64,000 bases of DNA. Origin: Bacillus sp. FJAT-44742. Its GTDB lineage: Bacteria > Bacillota > Bacilli > Bacillales > Marinococcaceae. The DNA is taken from assembly GCF_002797315.1 (NCBI RefSeq), contig NZ_KZ454936.1:1487133-1551132 (forward strand), in the 5' to 3' direction. The notes under the pieces are model-generated. The model worked only from the letters and a program-made list of their open reading frames with translations. It had not been told where the DNA came from and ran no database searches. Below are positions 24,703 through 33,589 of the stretch, piece by piece (position 1 is the stretch's first letter; each line of letters begins with the position of its first letter). The translations under genes were made by a program, and so were the position numbers.

Positions 24703-25512
24703 ATGGGAAAAGGGTTAACAGGCAAGCGTGTTGCTTTGGCAGCATCCAGAAAAACAGAGGAAATGACCAGTTTAATAGAAAAGCAGGGAGGTACATGTAT
24801 TGTCCGGCCGCTGCAGGGAACAGTCTTTCTTGCCGATAAACAAATAGAACCCGCTTTACAAACATTTGTTAAGCAAGGAGCAGATTGGGCGTTATTTACG
24901 ACAGGGATTGGCACAAACACTCTTTTGGATACAGCAAGAAACCTGGATATTGAAGAACAGTTTTTACAAGTATTGCAGGATGCCAGTATTGCGACTCGTG
25001 GTTATAAAACAGTAGCAGCTTTAAAAAAAATTGGTATTAAGCCCGACGCCGTTGATGAAGATGGGACCACTCAAGGTTTAATTCAGGCCTTAAAAAAGGA
25101 AGATTTTTCGGGAAAGAAAGTGATGGTACAGCTTCACGGGATAAGTGCTCCTCCATTGATTGAATTTTTAGAAGAAAAAGGCGCTGATGTGTTGCAAATT
25201 TTACCATACCAGCACATTCCGCCAGAGGAGGATACCGTACATACATTAATACTGGAAATTATAAACAGAGAAGTGGATGCCGTATGCTTTACTACTGCCA
25301 TTCAAGTGCATTCGTTGTTTCAATATGCGAAGGAAAATGAGTACTTAGAACAACTATTAGATTCTTTTGAACAGGACGTTCTTGCGGTTGCTGTTGGAAA
25401 AGTAACTGCAGAAGGAATGAAAGAAAATGAAATGACCAGGCTTCTCAGTCCTGATCTGGAACGAATGGGGGCTATGATCATAGAGCTATCCCGCTACTAT
25501 GAGGGTCGGTAG
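24703..25512 (+). CDS. Uroporphyrinogen-III synthase-like protein (HemD family)
   Basis: 269 residues, the HemD bilobal fold: LTGKRVALAASRKTEEM, WALFTTGIGTNTLLD, IATRGYKTVAALKKIG, VMVQLHGISAPPLIEFLEEKG, AVCFTTAIQVHSLF, VAVGKVTAEGMKE. HemD closes the tetrapyrrole ring. It stands alone, outside a hem operon, so it may be an extra copy or a divergent paralogue rather than the housekeeping enzyme. AAAGGTG gives a 10-nt spacer to the ATG. Confidence 0.72.
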   Translation: MGKGLTGKRVALAASRKTEEMTSLIEKQGGTCIVRPLQGTVFLADKQIEPALQTFVKQGADWALFTTGIGTNTLLDTARNLDIEEQFLQVLQDASIATRGYKTVAALKKIGIKPDAVDEDGTTQGLIQALKKEDFSGKKVMVQLHGISAPPLIEFLEEKGADVLQILPYQHIPPEEDTVHTLILEIINREVDAVCFTTAIQVHSLFQYAKENEYLEQLLDSFEQDVLAVAVGKVTAEGMKENEMTRLLSPDLERMGAMIIELSRYYEGR

Positions 25513-25530
25513 AATAATGTAACGAGCCTG

Positions 25531-25566
25531 CAGACTGGTGAGAGTACCCTCTTACCAGTCTGTTTT
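25531..25566 (+). terminator. Terminator after hemD-like gene
   Basis: AGACTGGTGAGAG / CTCTTACCAGTCT, one G-T pair, TACC loop, then GTTTTT. Confidence 0.85.
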
Positions 25567-25736
25567 TAGCCAATCACTCGAATTATCTACAAGAAGACGT
25601 ATACCACATAAGAAAGATCTATGTAAAGCATGAATAAGAAACGGAAAGTAGAAAAAGAACACGATAAATGAATAAAATAAAAATACTTCTTGTCCTCCTT
25701 TCATAGTTATAAGAACTGTGGGGGGATGGAAGTACG

Positions 25737-27050
25737 ATGAATACATTTTTGAAAGGTTCTTTACTGCTGATTGCAGCAGCTTTTATAAGTGAGTGTTTGG
25801 AGTTTGTCATAAATGTAGTGCTTGCAAGGGAGCTTGGGGAAGAGGGCCTTGGTCTTTATATGTCTATTTTACCCACGATTGTATTTCTTGTTGTGATAGC
25901 CAGCATGGAGCTTCCCGTTTCCATTTCAAAGGCCATTGCAGAAAAGGAGAAAATTTATCATAAAAGCATCCTTGAGCATACTATTCGTTTTACCGCTGCC
26001 TTTACGGTAGCATTCTTAGCGATTTCTATTATCGTTTTTCCGTTGATTCCCGTCTTTAACACGTACCATCCGCTTCTTCCTTGGCTGCTGCTTACCCTCA
26101 TTCCTATTATAGCCCTGTCCTCTATTGCCAGAGGTTATTTTATGGGAGCCCAACATATGGGAAAGATAGCAGTTGCTAACTTTTTAAGGCGGGCCGTACA
26201 GCTCGTTTTGTTAATTGCTGTCTTTCAATTATTCCATTTTGACACTGACCTTGCCATTTTGATTGCTTTGTGCACTTTAATAGGGACAGAATTGGTAGTA
26301 CTCGTTTATTTGGTCATTATGTTTGTTAAAGAAATAAAAGTCATGGATGAAAAGCCTTCGACCCCAGTGAAAAAAAGTTCTGTCTTACAAACTCTTTTAT
26401 CGGTTTCTCTGCCTACTACGGGTCTTAGAATTTTTCATGCAGCGTCGTTTGCTATCAAGCCGTTTCTCATTAAAGCTGCTCTTGTTCGAGGGGGGATGGT
26501 AGAAGAAATGGCAATGGTGCAGTATGGAAAACTTGCGGGAGTAGCTTTTACTATAGGGTTTTTTCCAGCATTTATTGCTCATTCTCTCTTAATTGTCTTA
26601 ATACCGACTGTTTCAGAGGCTTATGCTAAACGGGAAATACACGAGCTTAACCATCTGCTTAGAAAGATTATTGCTGCGACACTTCTATATTCTGTTCCGT
26701 CCGTGGCATTATTTTATTTTTTTTCAGATCAATTAACCAGTTTATTCTTTGAGGACTCGCCAGCCTCAGTATATTTACAGCTGCTTGTTCCCTATTTCTT
26801 TTTTCACTTCTTTGTTATTCCCATGCAAGCGTTTCTCATTGGGTTAGGACTTGTGAAAGATGCTTTTCTTCATTCAATCTGGTCCACGACTGTATCTTTT
26901 GTTCTTATGTTTGTACTCGGGTCAATGCCAAATCTTCAAATGGATGGAATTATTATAGGAATGAACACAGGGATTGTTATTCTTACCATCATGCATTTCT
27001 TAACAATTCGTCATAGAATTCACCTCACCCACGGAGTACGAAAAATATAA
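25737..27050 (+). CDS. MVF/MATE-type flippase, YkvU/SpoVB-like
   Basis: 437 residues with about 12 membrane segments. Polysaccharide/lipid-flippase fold: FLKGSLLLIAAAFISECLEF at the N-terminus, LARELGEEGLGLYM, SIARGYFMGAQHMGKIA, QYGKLAGVAFTIGFFP. It is shorter than SpoVB (about 518 residues) and matches the size of sporulation protein YkvU. It probably moves lipid-linked precursors during spore envelope synthesis. Monocistronic. Confidence 0.75.
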   Translation: MNTFLKGSLLLIAAAFISECLEFVINVVLARELGEEGLGLYMSILPTIVFLVVIASMELPVSISKAIAEKEKIYHKSILEHTIRFTAAFTVAFLAISIIVFPLIPVFNTYHPLLPWLLLTLIPIIALSSIARGYFMGAQHMGKIAVANFLRRAVQLVLLIAVFQLFHFDTDLAILIALCTLIGTELVVLVYLVIMFVKEIKVMDEKPSTPVKKSSVLQTLLSVSLPTTGLRIFHAASFAIKPFLIKAALVRGGMVEEMAMVQYGKLAGVAFTIGFFPAFIAHSLLIVLIPTVSEAYAKREIHELNHLLRKIIAATLLYSVPSVALFYFFSDQLTSLFFEDSPASVYLQLLVPYFFFHFFVIPMQAFLIGLGLVKDAFLHSIWSTTVSFVLMFVLGSMPNLQMDGIIIGMNTGIVILTIMHFLTIRHRIHLTHGVRKI

Positions 27051-27372
27051 ATAAAAGAGATGTTATGTAGCCTGCTTTTAAAAAATCCTCTCACACCTGT
27101 ATTATTTTAAAGGAAAACCTCTCTATATGAAATTCTATAAGGGCTGCTCCGAGGTTGTCCTCAGCTTTCTATTTACACAGAAAGCATTTTGAGCTTTCAG
27201 GGCGGTATGACATTTTCTCCATTGCCGAGTCTTACCTAAAGGCTTGGCATATTTCTGTTTGTTTTACTCCCTAAGAGTAAACATTTATAATGAGAAAAGA
27301 TGAAACAGAGGTAAAATTCTAGCCCGCGCTATGTTACCCTAAAAGGGAGACTATATTATACGGAGGACAAAT
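27051..27372 (+). other. 322-bp intergenic region with terminator hairpins
   Basis: No coding frame is convincing. GCTTTCT/AGAAAGC (27168-27189) and a GC-rich stem GCCGAGTC/GGCTTGGC (27224-27248, two wobbles, followed by a T-rich tract) probably end the flippase transcript. The promoter of the next gene should lie near 27280-27350; GGAGG precedes its ATG. Confidence 0.45.
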
Positions 27373-28242
27373 ATGAAATATTGGATTGCGTTCGCGCAAG
27401 CAGTAGATAACAAAGCAACGCTGCGAGTTAAAAGAACATTAAGTGAAGAAGAACTACATACTATTAATGCATGTAAAGATAAAATTTCCTTGTTTCAAGG
27501 GATCAAGTCCTTGTTTCAAATTACTGTAGGCAATTATTCCAGTTTAAAAAACAGCATTGGTAATCTTGAAAAGAAGATGAAAGAAGAGTCATCCTGGAAT
27601 AAGGATACGGTGTTTTTGGAAATTAACAGGATGCTAGTTAATTATATTTCTACGGCAGCCATGTTTGAAAACCATGCAGAAAAGAGCATCCATGAAGAAT
27701 ACGGAGATGCAGCTCCGCAGCTGATCTCATTTAATGAGCAAAGAGATAAGGAATTTGATAATCATTTTGCTTATCGTTTTTTCTCTGAACTTCAGGCCTT
27801 TATTCAAGAGAAAGGACTTCCTAAAGGAAGAATCAAACCTAGCGGGGAAAGTGAAGAAAGTCTTCCAAAAATGATTTATATTAAAGATTCCCTGTTGCTA
27901 CCTGATTTTGAATGGGATGAAAAAGTTGTAGAAGATTTTCGGGATAAGCCAAAAGCCTTTGATATTTACCCTGATTTAGATCAAAATTATCATAGCTTAA
28001 TCAGGGTTTATCAGCGTGTGCTTGCTATTTTGGCAAAAGAAACGATCAAAGCTATTGGAACGTATAACAAGCTCATTGGTGAATTTCATCAAGAGTTTGA
28101 AGAAGAAGGGGTTCTCGTTGTCGTTCAAGGTGAGTTAAAAGGTGACGGAACAGAAAAGCTTATTAACTTGCCCGGAAGAGAAATTAAAGACACAATTGAT
28201 GAACTGAAGCGATTTAAAATATTAAAGGACAAAGACTCCTAA
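27373..28242 (+). CDS. Hypothetical protein, 289 residues
   Basis: I do not recognise the family. Soluble, acidic and largely helical by composition, without signal peptide or membrane segment. Features: KISLFQGIKSLFQITVGNYSSLKNSIG near the N-terminus, helical middle with ENHAEKSIHEEYGD, and a strand-rich C-terminus (GVLVVVQGELKGDG, LINLPGREIKDTIDELK). Good RBS (GGAGG) and terminator support a real gene. Single-gene unit. Confidence 0.6.
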   Translation: MKYWIAFAQAVDNKATLRVKRTLSEEELHTINACKDKISLFQGIKSLFQITVGNYSSLKNSIGNLEKKMKEESSWNKDTVFLEINRMLVNYISTAAMFENHAEKSIHEEYGDAAPQLISFNEQRDKEFDNHFAYRFFSELQAFIQEKGLPKGRIKPSGESEESLPKMIYIKDSLLLPDFEWDEKVVEDFRDKPKAFDIYPDLDQNYHSLIRVYQRVLAILAKETIKAIGTYNKLIGEFHQEFEEEGVLVVVQGELKGDGTEKLINLPGREIKDTIDELKRFKILKDKDS

Positions 28243-28273
28243 AACAAATTAAAACTGCCAGTTATTGCGGCCA

Positions 28274-28301
28274 GGCTGTTGAGAAACTCTTCTCAACAGC
28301 C
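28274..28301 (+). terminator. Terminator after 289-residue gene
   Basis: GGCTGTTGAGAA / TTCTCAACAGCC, 12-bp perfect stem, ACTC loop, then ATTTTTTTT. Confidence 0.9.
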
Positions 28302-28764
28302 ATTTTTTTTGAATTATTAACTCGATTACTAAGATAAATAAAGAATAATTAAGATAACTAAACCACTAAAAATACTATTAACACTTTTCATTCGGTACAG
28401 ACGGACGCTTTTACCTAAAGGTACAAGTGCGTCATCCGTTCAAGCTACTTTTCATTCGCATGAACGGTGTCTTCTATGCCGCGGGCAACGCTTCAGCTTC
28501 CTCGGAAACACCGCCCTGCAAAAAAGGTGCAAACCACCTGGATGTAAGGGATTTGCGATCTTCTTTAATAACAAATAAATATTTTTACAGAAAGAGTAAT
28601 CCTTTGATTTAGAAAACCAGAGGGTATCTCGACAATCAGCCCGCCATAACTGACGTTTTTTTATTTTAACCTTTCCAATCTTTAGAGAAGGTTAGAAGAA
28701 TGAATCTTTGTATTGCCGAATAGGCTGGTAAAAGTAACATGACCAGAGCAAGGGGGACAAGCAA
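28302..28764. other. 463-bp intergenic region with a probable degenerate dispersed repeat
   Basis: The stretch 28436-28530 is locally GC-rich (GCCGCGGGCAACGCTTCAGC, CTTCCTCGGAAACACCGCC) and contains CCGTTCA/TGAACGG and GGTGT/ACACC dyads. It resembles the non-coding GC-rich repeats seen between genes of many Bacillaceae. A 61-codon frame across it has no RBS. The rest is AT-rich and should carry the promoter of the next gene, possibly a late sporulation one. Confidence 0.35.
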
Positions 28765-30054
28765 ATGCAGATTCATGTAGTTTCTCCAGGAGAGAGCCTG
28801 TGGCAGGTAGCCCAAACATATAACATCCCATATGAAACGATTGTGGAAGTAAATCAGCTCCCTAATCCAGATCGATTAGTTGTAGGCCAGGCAATTGTGA
28901 TTCCTGTTGAGGGGAGATATCATATGGTTCAGCCCGGGGAAAGCGTATGGCATATTAGTCAGCAATACGGGATACCCGTTGAGGAAATAGTGCGAGGAAA
29001 TAATATACAGTTTCCACATCTTGTACCGCCAGGCTCTGTGCTGTATATTAATGATCATTCGCGCCAGCTGCCGACAGTTGATGTTGGGGCTTACGTGGAT
29101 CTTCAAATTACAGGGGAAGATTCCCCAGCAGTAGTTGATGAGGTTGGTGAATATTTATCTTTTTTACAAATTTTCAGTTATGAGTTGAATGCAGATGGAT
29201 CGCTTACACCAATAGACGATCAAGCAATCATACAAACAGCTTATGAAAATCAAATCGTCCCATTGATGGTGATTACAAATATTGAGGACGGCCAATTCAG
29301 CCCGGAAGTAGCTACAGCGGTCCTTCAAAATGAGGAGCTTCAGAATCGCCTGCTTGAAGAAGCTGTCTCGATAATGGAGGAGAGAGGCTATCTGGGACTG
29401 GATTTTGACCTGGAATACTTAGGGGAAGAAAACAGAGAACAATATAATGAACTCATGAGAAAAGCAAGGGTATTGATGGACGAACGAGGCTTTTTCCTGT
29501 CTAGTGCACTGGCTCCTCAGGTGGAACCAGGTATGGAAGGTATTCTTTATGAAGGACATGATTATGCGGCTCACGGTGAAATCGCCGATTTTGTCTTTTT
29601 AATGACATATGAGTGGGGGTGGACGGGGGGGCCTCCTATGGCTGTCGCACCCATTAATGAAGTACGCCGGGTGATTGAGTATGCAGCTTCTGTAATGCCC
29701 AATGATAAAATTATGATGGGAATTCCTCTTTACGGATATGACTGGCCACTGCCTTTTGAAGAAGGGGTTACGAGGGCTACTGCAATTGATCATCAGGAAG
29801 CTATAGAACTAGCGGTCACATACAATGCGGCTATCGAGTATGATGAAGAAGCTCAGTCACCGTTTTTTACGTATTATGATGAAGAAGGCAACCTGCATGA
29901 AGTCTGGTTTGAAGACGCAAGAAGCATACAAGCTAAATTTGATTTAGTGAAAGAGTTTGGGCTGAGGGGGTTTTATTACTGGGTGTTAGGCTGGGAATTT
30001 CCTCAAAACTGGCTTCTCTTAGAAGCAAATTTTGAAGTAAATAAATATGTTTAA
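28765..30054 (+). CDS. sleL: LysM-LysM-GH18 spore cortex glycosidase, SleL/YaaH-like
   Basis: 429 residues, as in SleL/YaaH. Two LysM repeats (about 2-47 and 52-96; HVVSPGESLWQVAQTYNIPY and YHMVQPGESVWHISQQYGIP) bind cortex peptidoglycan; a GH18 barrel follows with DxDxE catalytic motif in GLDFDLEYLG and the WGWTGGPP and YYWVLGWE loops. SleL is an N-acetylglucosaminidase that degrades cortex fragments at germination. There is no signal peptide, as expected for a protein placed on the forespore from the mother cell. Confidence 0.87.
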   Translation: MQIHVVSPGESLWQVAQTYNIPYETIVEVNQLPNPDRLVVGQAIVIPVEGRYHMVQPGESVWHISQQYGIPVEEIVRGNNIQFPHLVPPGSVLYINDHSRQLPTVDVGAYVDLQITGEDSPAVVDEVGEYLSFLQIFSYELNADGSLTPIDDQAIIQTAYENQIVPLMVITNIEDGQFSPEVATAVLQNEELQNRLLEEAVSIMEERGYLGLDFDLEYLGEENREQYNELMRKARVLMDERGFFLSSALAPQVEPGMEGILYEGHDYAAHGEIADFVFLMTYEWGWTGGPPMAVAPINEVRRVIEYAASVMPNDKIMMGIPLYGYDWPLPFEEGVTRATAIDHQEAIELAVTYNAAIEYDEEAQSPFFTYYDEEGNLHEVWFEDARSIQAKFDLVKEFGLRGFYYWVLGWEFPQNWLLLEANFEVNKYV

Positions 30055-30188
30055 CCACTGTTTGCCGGCTGCTAAAAAAGTTATTTACATTCTCTAATGA
30101 GAGTGTGTCAGTAGGATATTCATATGAAGTGAATAAAAAAGGCAACATGAGTTATGAGACAACTCAACCTAAGAATAGTATATAAATG

Positions 30189-30240
30189 TTGACACCTTTG
30201 CATATTAATGTTTTAATAAAATTAATCTTGATTTCAAGAT
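30189..30240 (+). promoter_or_regulatory. mhqR promoter with MhqR-type operator
   Basis: TTGACA at 30189-30194 is a perfect -35. ATCTTGATTTCAAGAT (30225-30240) is a palindrome near the start point. It resembles the MhqR box of B. subtilis (ATCT-N8-AGAT type) and the copy at 30835-30852, so the regulator probably represses itself. Confidence 0.65.
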
Positions 30241-30263
30241 ATATTTTTTAAGGATATGGTCTT

Positions 30264-30713
30264 ATGAACACTAACAACGAGATTCCGGAAAGAGATCCAT
30301 CACTTAAAGCACTTATTGTATTATCAAGGACTCAGCATGCAGTTGAAGAGAAGATTAAAGAAGATATAAAAACATACGGGTTAAATCCAACAGAGTTTGG
30401 AGTGCTGGAGCTTCTTTATCACAAAGGTCGCCAACCGATTCAACGAATTGGCGAGAAAATTTTGTTATCAAGTGGAAGTATTACGTATGTGGTTGATAAG
30501 CTGGAGACCAAAAACTATCTTATTCGGAAACCTTGTCCAAAAGACCGAAGAGTCACATATACCGAGATAACAAACGAAGGCAAGGAGTTAATGGACAAAA
30601 TTTTTCCGGCTCATAAAAAGGTGATACAAGAAATCTTTTCCACTCTTGATCATAAGGAAAAAGAGCTGCTGATCAACTTGTTAAAACGAGTCGGTCTTCC
30701 GCTAAGACCCTAA
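30264..30713 (+). CDS. mhqR: MarR-family regulator, MhqR-like
   Basis: 149 residues. Winged-helix MarR fold: LNPTEFGVLELLYHKG, QRIGEKILLSSGSITYVVDKLE recognition helix, RKPCPKDRRVTYTEIT wing. The block is nearly the same as I recall for B. subtilis MhqR (YkvE), the repressor of quinone and diamide detoxification genes. One cysteine (PCPKDRR) lies at the wing. The matching operators at its own promoter and before wrbA define its likely regulon here. Confidence 0.75.
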   Translation: MNTNNEIPERDPSLKALIVLSRTQHAVEEKIKEDIKTYGLNPTEFGVLELLYHKGRQPIQRIGEKILLSSGSITYVVDKLETKNYLIRKPCPKDRRVTYTEITNEGKELMDKIFPAHKKVIQEIFSTLDHKEKELLINLLKRVGLPLRP

Positions 30714-30727
30714 ATCAAATATAAAGA

Positions 30728-30754
30728 GAGCAGGAAATATTGGATCACCTGCTC
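30728..30754 (+). terminator. Possible terminator after mhqR
   Basis: GAGCAGG / CCTGCTC with a 13-nt loop, then CTTTAAA; weak T-tract. Confidence 0.45.
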
Positions 30755-30834
30755 CTTTAAATGATACAAGGAACAGGCATGTTTCACTGTTCATAGTTTT
30801 ATAAGAAAATGAAGTTTAAAAAATTTTACCCTTG

Positions 30835-30852
30835 TATCTTGAATTTAAGATA
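30835..30852 (+). promoter_or_regulatory. MhqR-type operator upstream of wrbA
   Basis: TATCTTGAATTTAAGATA, an 18-bp near-palindrome sharing ATCTTGA...AAGAT with the site at 30225. It is about 280 bp before wrbA, implying a long leader. Confidence 0.6.
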
Positions 30853-31128
30853 AATGAATTTGGGATTTATTTTTGTTAATTAAGGGTAACTATGTAACTG
30901 TGTAGTTATTTTGATAATCCGGCAAGAATATCTAAATGTTTTTGCTGATTATATAAATGTTCTCCCCATAAGCAAAATACAGCGGACACTCATCCATTAC
31001 TATTGCATTTTGCTTTCTCTTATCAATGAAATTAGGTAAGGGGAGAGGAAAGATTTCAAATTATTTGAGTGGCAGGTGTAAAAATGGGGATATTAGACTT
31101 ATTTAAATCAAAAAGGAGAGATTCAGAA

Positions 31129-31740
31129 ATGGCAAAAGCAAATGTTGCAGTTATTTATTACAGTTCCACAGGCACTAACTATAAGCTTGCACAATGGGCA
31201 GAGGAAGGTGCAAAAGAAGCAGGGGCTGAAGTAAAACTATTCAAAGTATCTGAAGTTGCACCAAAGGAAGCAATTGAATCTAATCAGGCTTGGAAGGACC
31301 ATTATGAAGCAACGAAAGATGTACCGGAAGCTTCCCTGGAAGATCTTGAATGGGCGGATGCAATTATATTCAGTATGCCGACACGCTTTGGAAATGTTCC
31401 GTCTCAGCTTAAGCAATTCCTGGATTCTACTGGTCCCCTTTGGGCTAACGGAAAGCTTGTAAACAAGGTAGTGAGCGGAATGTCTTCTGCACAAAACCCA
31501 CATGGCGGGCAAGAAGCGACTATTAAAGCCTTATACACAACTATGATGCACTGGGGTGCAATCATTGCAGCGCCAGGATACAGCGATCCGGTTACATTCG
31601 CGGCCGGCGGTAATCCTTACGGAACAAGTGTAACAGTTGACCAAAATGGTGAAATGAAAGAGGACGTAAAAGATGCTGTAAAACACCAGGCAAAACGTAC
31701 AGCTACAGTTGCAGAATGGGTTAAGCAAGGACAGCAGTAA
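31129..31740 (+). CDS. wrbA: WrbA-type NAD(P)H:quinone oxidoreductase
   Basis: 203 residues from this start. Flavodoxin-like FMN protein that reduces quinones by two electrons. Motifs: VIYYSSTGTNYKLAQW phosphate loop, MPTRFGNVPSQLKQFLDSTG and GSAQNPHGGQE-like SSAQNPHGGQEATI. AAGGAG at 31113-31118 with a 10-nt spacer supports the ATG at 31129, where homologues begin; in-frame ATG 31084 and GTG 31069 would add a basic 15-20 residue extension (MGILDLFKSKRRDSE). Control by the adjacent MhqR-like repressor fits a quinone-stress role. Confidence 0.87.
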   Translation: MAKANVAVIYYSSTGTNYKLAQWAEEGAKEAGAEVKLFKVSEVAPKEAIESNQAWKDHYEATKDVPEASLEDLEWADAIIFSMPTRFGNVPSQLKQFLDSTGPLWANGKLVNKVVSGMSSAQNPHGGQEATIKALYTTMMHWGAIIAAPGYSDPVTFAAGGNPYGTSVTVDQNGEMKEDVKDAVKHQAKRTATVAEWVKQGQQ

Positions 31741-31871
31741 TCGCTTGCGTACCAATTGACTTAAGCAGGGTTAAGCCCTGCTTCTTCTATTTTTTGCTTG
31801 ATACAGGTCCTGCAAAGGCTTCTATGTTATACTATTCAAAGCATTGCTATTTTTGGATTTGGAGGCCTTTA

Positions 31872-32624
31872 ATGGTTAAATCAGTAGACAGAGCATTGCG
31901 GATTATTTCTCTAATCAGCAAGCAAAAAGAAGGAATGGGAGTTACTGAACTTGGAGAACGACTTGGAATAAGCAAAAGCTCTACTTATAAATTATTATCG
32001 ACACTTACTGAGCACAGATATATTGAACAGGATGAAGTAACGAAAAAATACCGTTTAGGATACAAGTATCTGGAATTAAGTGCACTTCTACTAGAATCTA
32101 TGGATATTCGATCACTGGCAGCTCCATTTTTAAAAGAAGTAGAGGCAATAACCAATGAAGTTGTACATTTGGTTGTCTACGATCAAGGAGAAATTGTCTA
32201 TATCGAGAAGCTTGAAGGAAACGAAATTTTGCGTACCCATTCAAAGGTTGGGAGAAGAGCACCTGTACATTGTACTAGCGTGGGAAAAGTAATTCTTTCT
32301 CACTTGGAAGACCGTGAAGTAAGAAATATATTAACGAAACAAGGTATGGCAGTTCACACAGAAAACACGATTACATCTATTGATGAATTTCTTAAAGAAA
32401 TACATAAAGTGAATAAACAGGGGTTTGCCGTGGAAAAGGAAGAAAATGAAGTAGGGATTACTTGCATTGCTGCGCCCATTTTTGATAACAGAGGTAAGAT
32501 TGCTGCAGCGGTCAGTATATCAGGACCCTCGATAAGAATGGCTGATAAGCGTTTACAAGAGTTAAAGCCATTAATTATGAAAACAGGAAAGCAGATATCC
32601 AACCGGTTGGGTTATGTAGAATAA
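31872..32624 (+). CDS. IclR-family transcriptional regulator
   Basis: 250 residues. N-terminal winged HTH (VTELGERLGISKSSTYKLLSTLTEHRYIEQ) and the IclR effector domain (VHLVVYDQGEIVYIEKLEG, RRAPVHCTSVGKVILSHL, GFAVEKEENEVGITCIAAPIFD). GGAGG gives a good spacer to ATG 31872; the frame extends 26 codons upstream without an RBS. IclR regulators often control glyoxylate or aromatic acid genes, and this one lies at the head of the glycolate module. Confidence 0.85.
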   Translation: MVKSVDRALRIISLISKQKEGMGVTELGERLGISKSSTYKLLSTLTEHRYIEQDEVTKKYRLGYKYLELSALLLESMDIRSLAAPFLKEVEAITNEVVHLVVYDQGEIVYIEKLEGNEILRTHSKVGRRAPVHCTSVGKVILSHLEDREVRNILTKQGMAVHTENTITSIDEFLKEIHKVNKQGFAVEKEENEVGITCIAAPIFDNRGKIAAAVSISGPSIRMADKRLQELKPLIMKTGKQISNRLGYVE

Positions 32625-32818
32625 TAACCAGAAAAGCACAGTCTTTCATTAGACTGGCTTTTTTTATGCATTTAAAAACTTGTCGAAAGTTGTTTATTTT
32701 TTGCCTTGATTAGAAATTTTCAAAAAATATATTGCGTTGGCAAACTAACAATGATTTAATAAAAGTATACTTAACATATATCAGACATCTGATGACTGAC
32801 CGGAGAGGTGGTGGAAGG

Positions 32819-33514
32819 GTGAACATTGAAAAGATTTCAAAGAAGAAGGTCTCGGCTATCGTAGTGGAGCAAATTGAAGACATGATTACGTCTGGCAAGC
32901 TGCAGCCTGGTGAGAAGCTTCCTTCTAATCGTGAATTATGTGAGTTGTTTGATGTAGGGCGTTCGGCCGTGAGGGATGCTATAAACACTCTAGCTGGAAA
33001 GGGTGCAGTGTACGTTAAACAAGGAGAAGGTACATTTATATGTGAATTTGATTCTACTAAAGTCTTCAAGCAGACCGCCCTTATTGCTAGCTCAAAGAAT
33101 ATAAGGGAGTTATTTCAAGTAAGAAAGATCTTAGAAACTGGAATTGCTGAAACAGCAGCGCAACATCGCTCACCAGAAGATATCAAGGAAATTGAGATTC
33201 TTATGGATAGTCCGTTAGATGGCTGGGAGGCAGATTTTAAATTCCATTTGACAATTGCCAAAGCTACAAAGAACCAAATCATCATCCAGCTGCTTGAATT
33301 TATTTCAGCCACGACGAAACAGGCTATGAAAGATTTTCATGATTATATTCAACAGGATCCTGAAAACTTACGAATTATTCTCGATCAACATCTAACTATT
33401 CTTGAAGCAATTAAAACAGGTGATTCAAAACAGGCAAAAGAAGCAATGAAGGAACATTTAAATTATGTTGAAGGCCTGCTATATGAGATTTTTTCCGAAG
33501 AAACGACAGCATGA
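32819..33514 (+). CDS. GntR-family regulator, FadR subgroup (GlcC/LutR-like)
   Basis: 231 residues from a GTG start; GGAGAGGTGG is upstream and the frame extends to 32732 without a site. N-terminal winged HTH (LQPGEKLPSNRELCELFDVGRSAVRDAINTL) and all-helical FCD ligand domain (VRKILETGIAETAAQHRS, FHLTIAKATKNQIIIQLLE, HLTILEAIKTGDSKQAKEAM) with metal-binding His. FCD regulators of this kind sense small hydroxy- or keto-acids such as lactate and glycolate. It is 75 bp upstream of glcE and probably binds the repeated site at 33551 and 37817. Confidence 0.83.
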   Translation: MNIEKISKKKVSAIVVEQIEDMITSGKLQPGEKLPSNRELCELFDVGRSAVRDAINTLAGKGAVYVKQGEGTFICEFDSTKVFKQTALIASSKNIRELFQVRKILETGIAETAAQHRSPEDIKEIEILMDSPLDGWEADFKFHLTIAKATKNQIIIQLLEFISATTKQAMKDFHDYIQQDPENLRIILDQHLTILEAIKTGDSKQAKEAMKEHLNYVEGLLYEIFSEETTA

Positions 33515-33516
33515 TG

Positions 33517-33530
33517 TGTAAGCGCTGTTA
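33517..33530 (+). promoter_or_regulatory. cre-like CcpA site upstream of glcE
   Basis: TGTAAGCGCTGTTA has one clear mismatch to the cre core (TGTAANCGNTNNCA). It overlaps the start of the 75-bp gap between the FadR-type regulator and glcE. Confidence 0.5.
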
Positions 33531-33550
33531 TATATATTTTATCAAATAAA

Positions 33551-33575
33551 GAAACATGGTTTCCTATTACGAAAC
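33551..33575 (+). promoter_or_regulatory. Glycolate-module operator, copy 1
   Basis: 25-bp block with GAAACATGGTTTC dyad followed by CTATTACGAAAC; TTTCCTATTACGAAA is itself a TTTC/GAAA dyad. The block matches 37817-37841 at most positions. It lies 14 bp before the glcE start. Confidence 0.6.
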
Positions 33576-33589
33576 AAAGAGGTGTGAAA

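Noticed and set aside
28427-28612. 61-codon plus-strand frame
   Set aside because: No ribosome site; lies over a GC-rich non-coding repeat-like tract.
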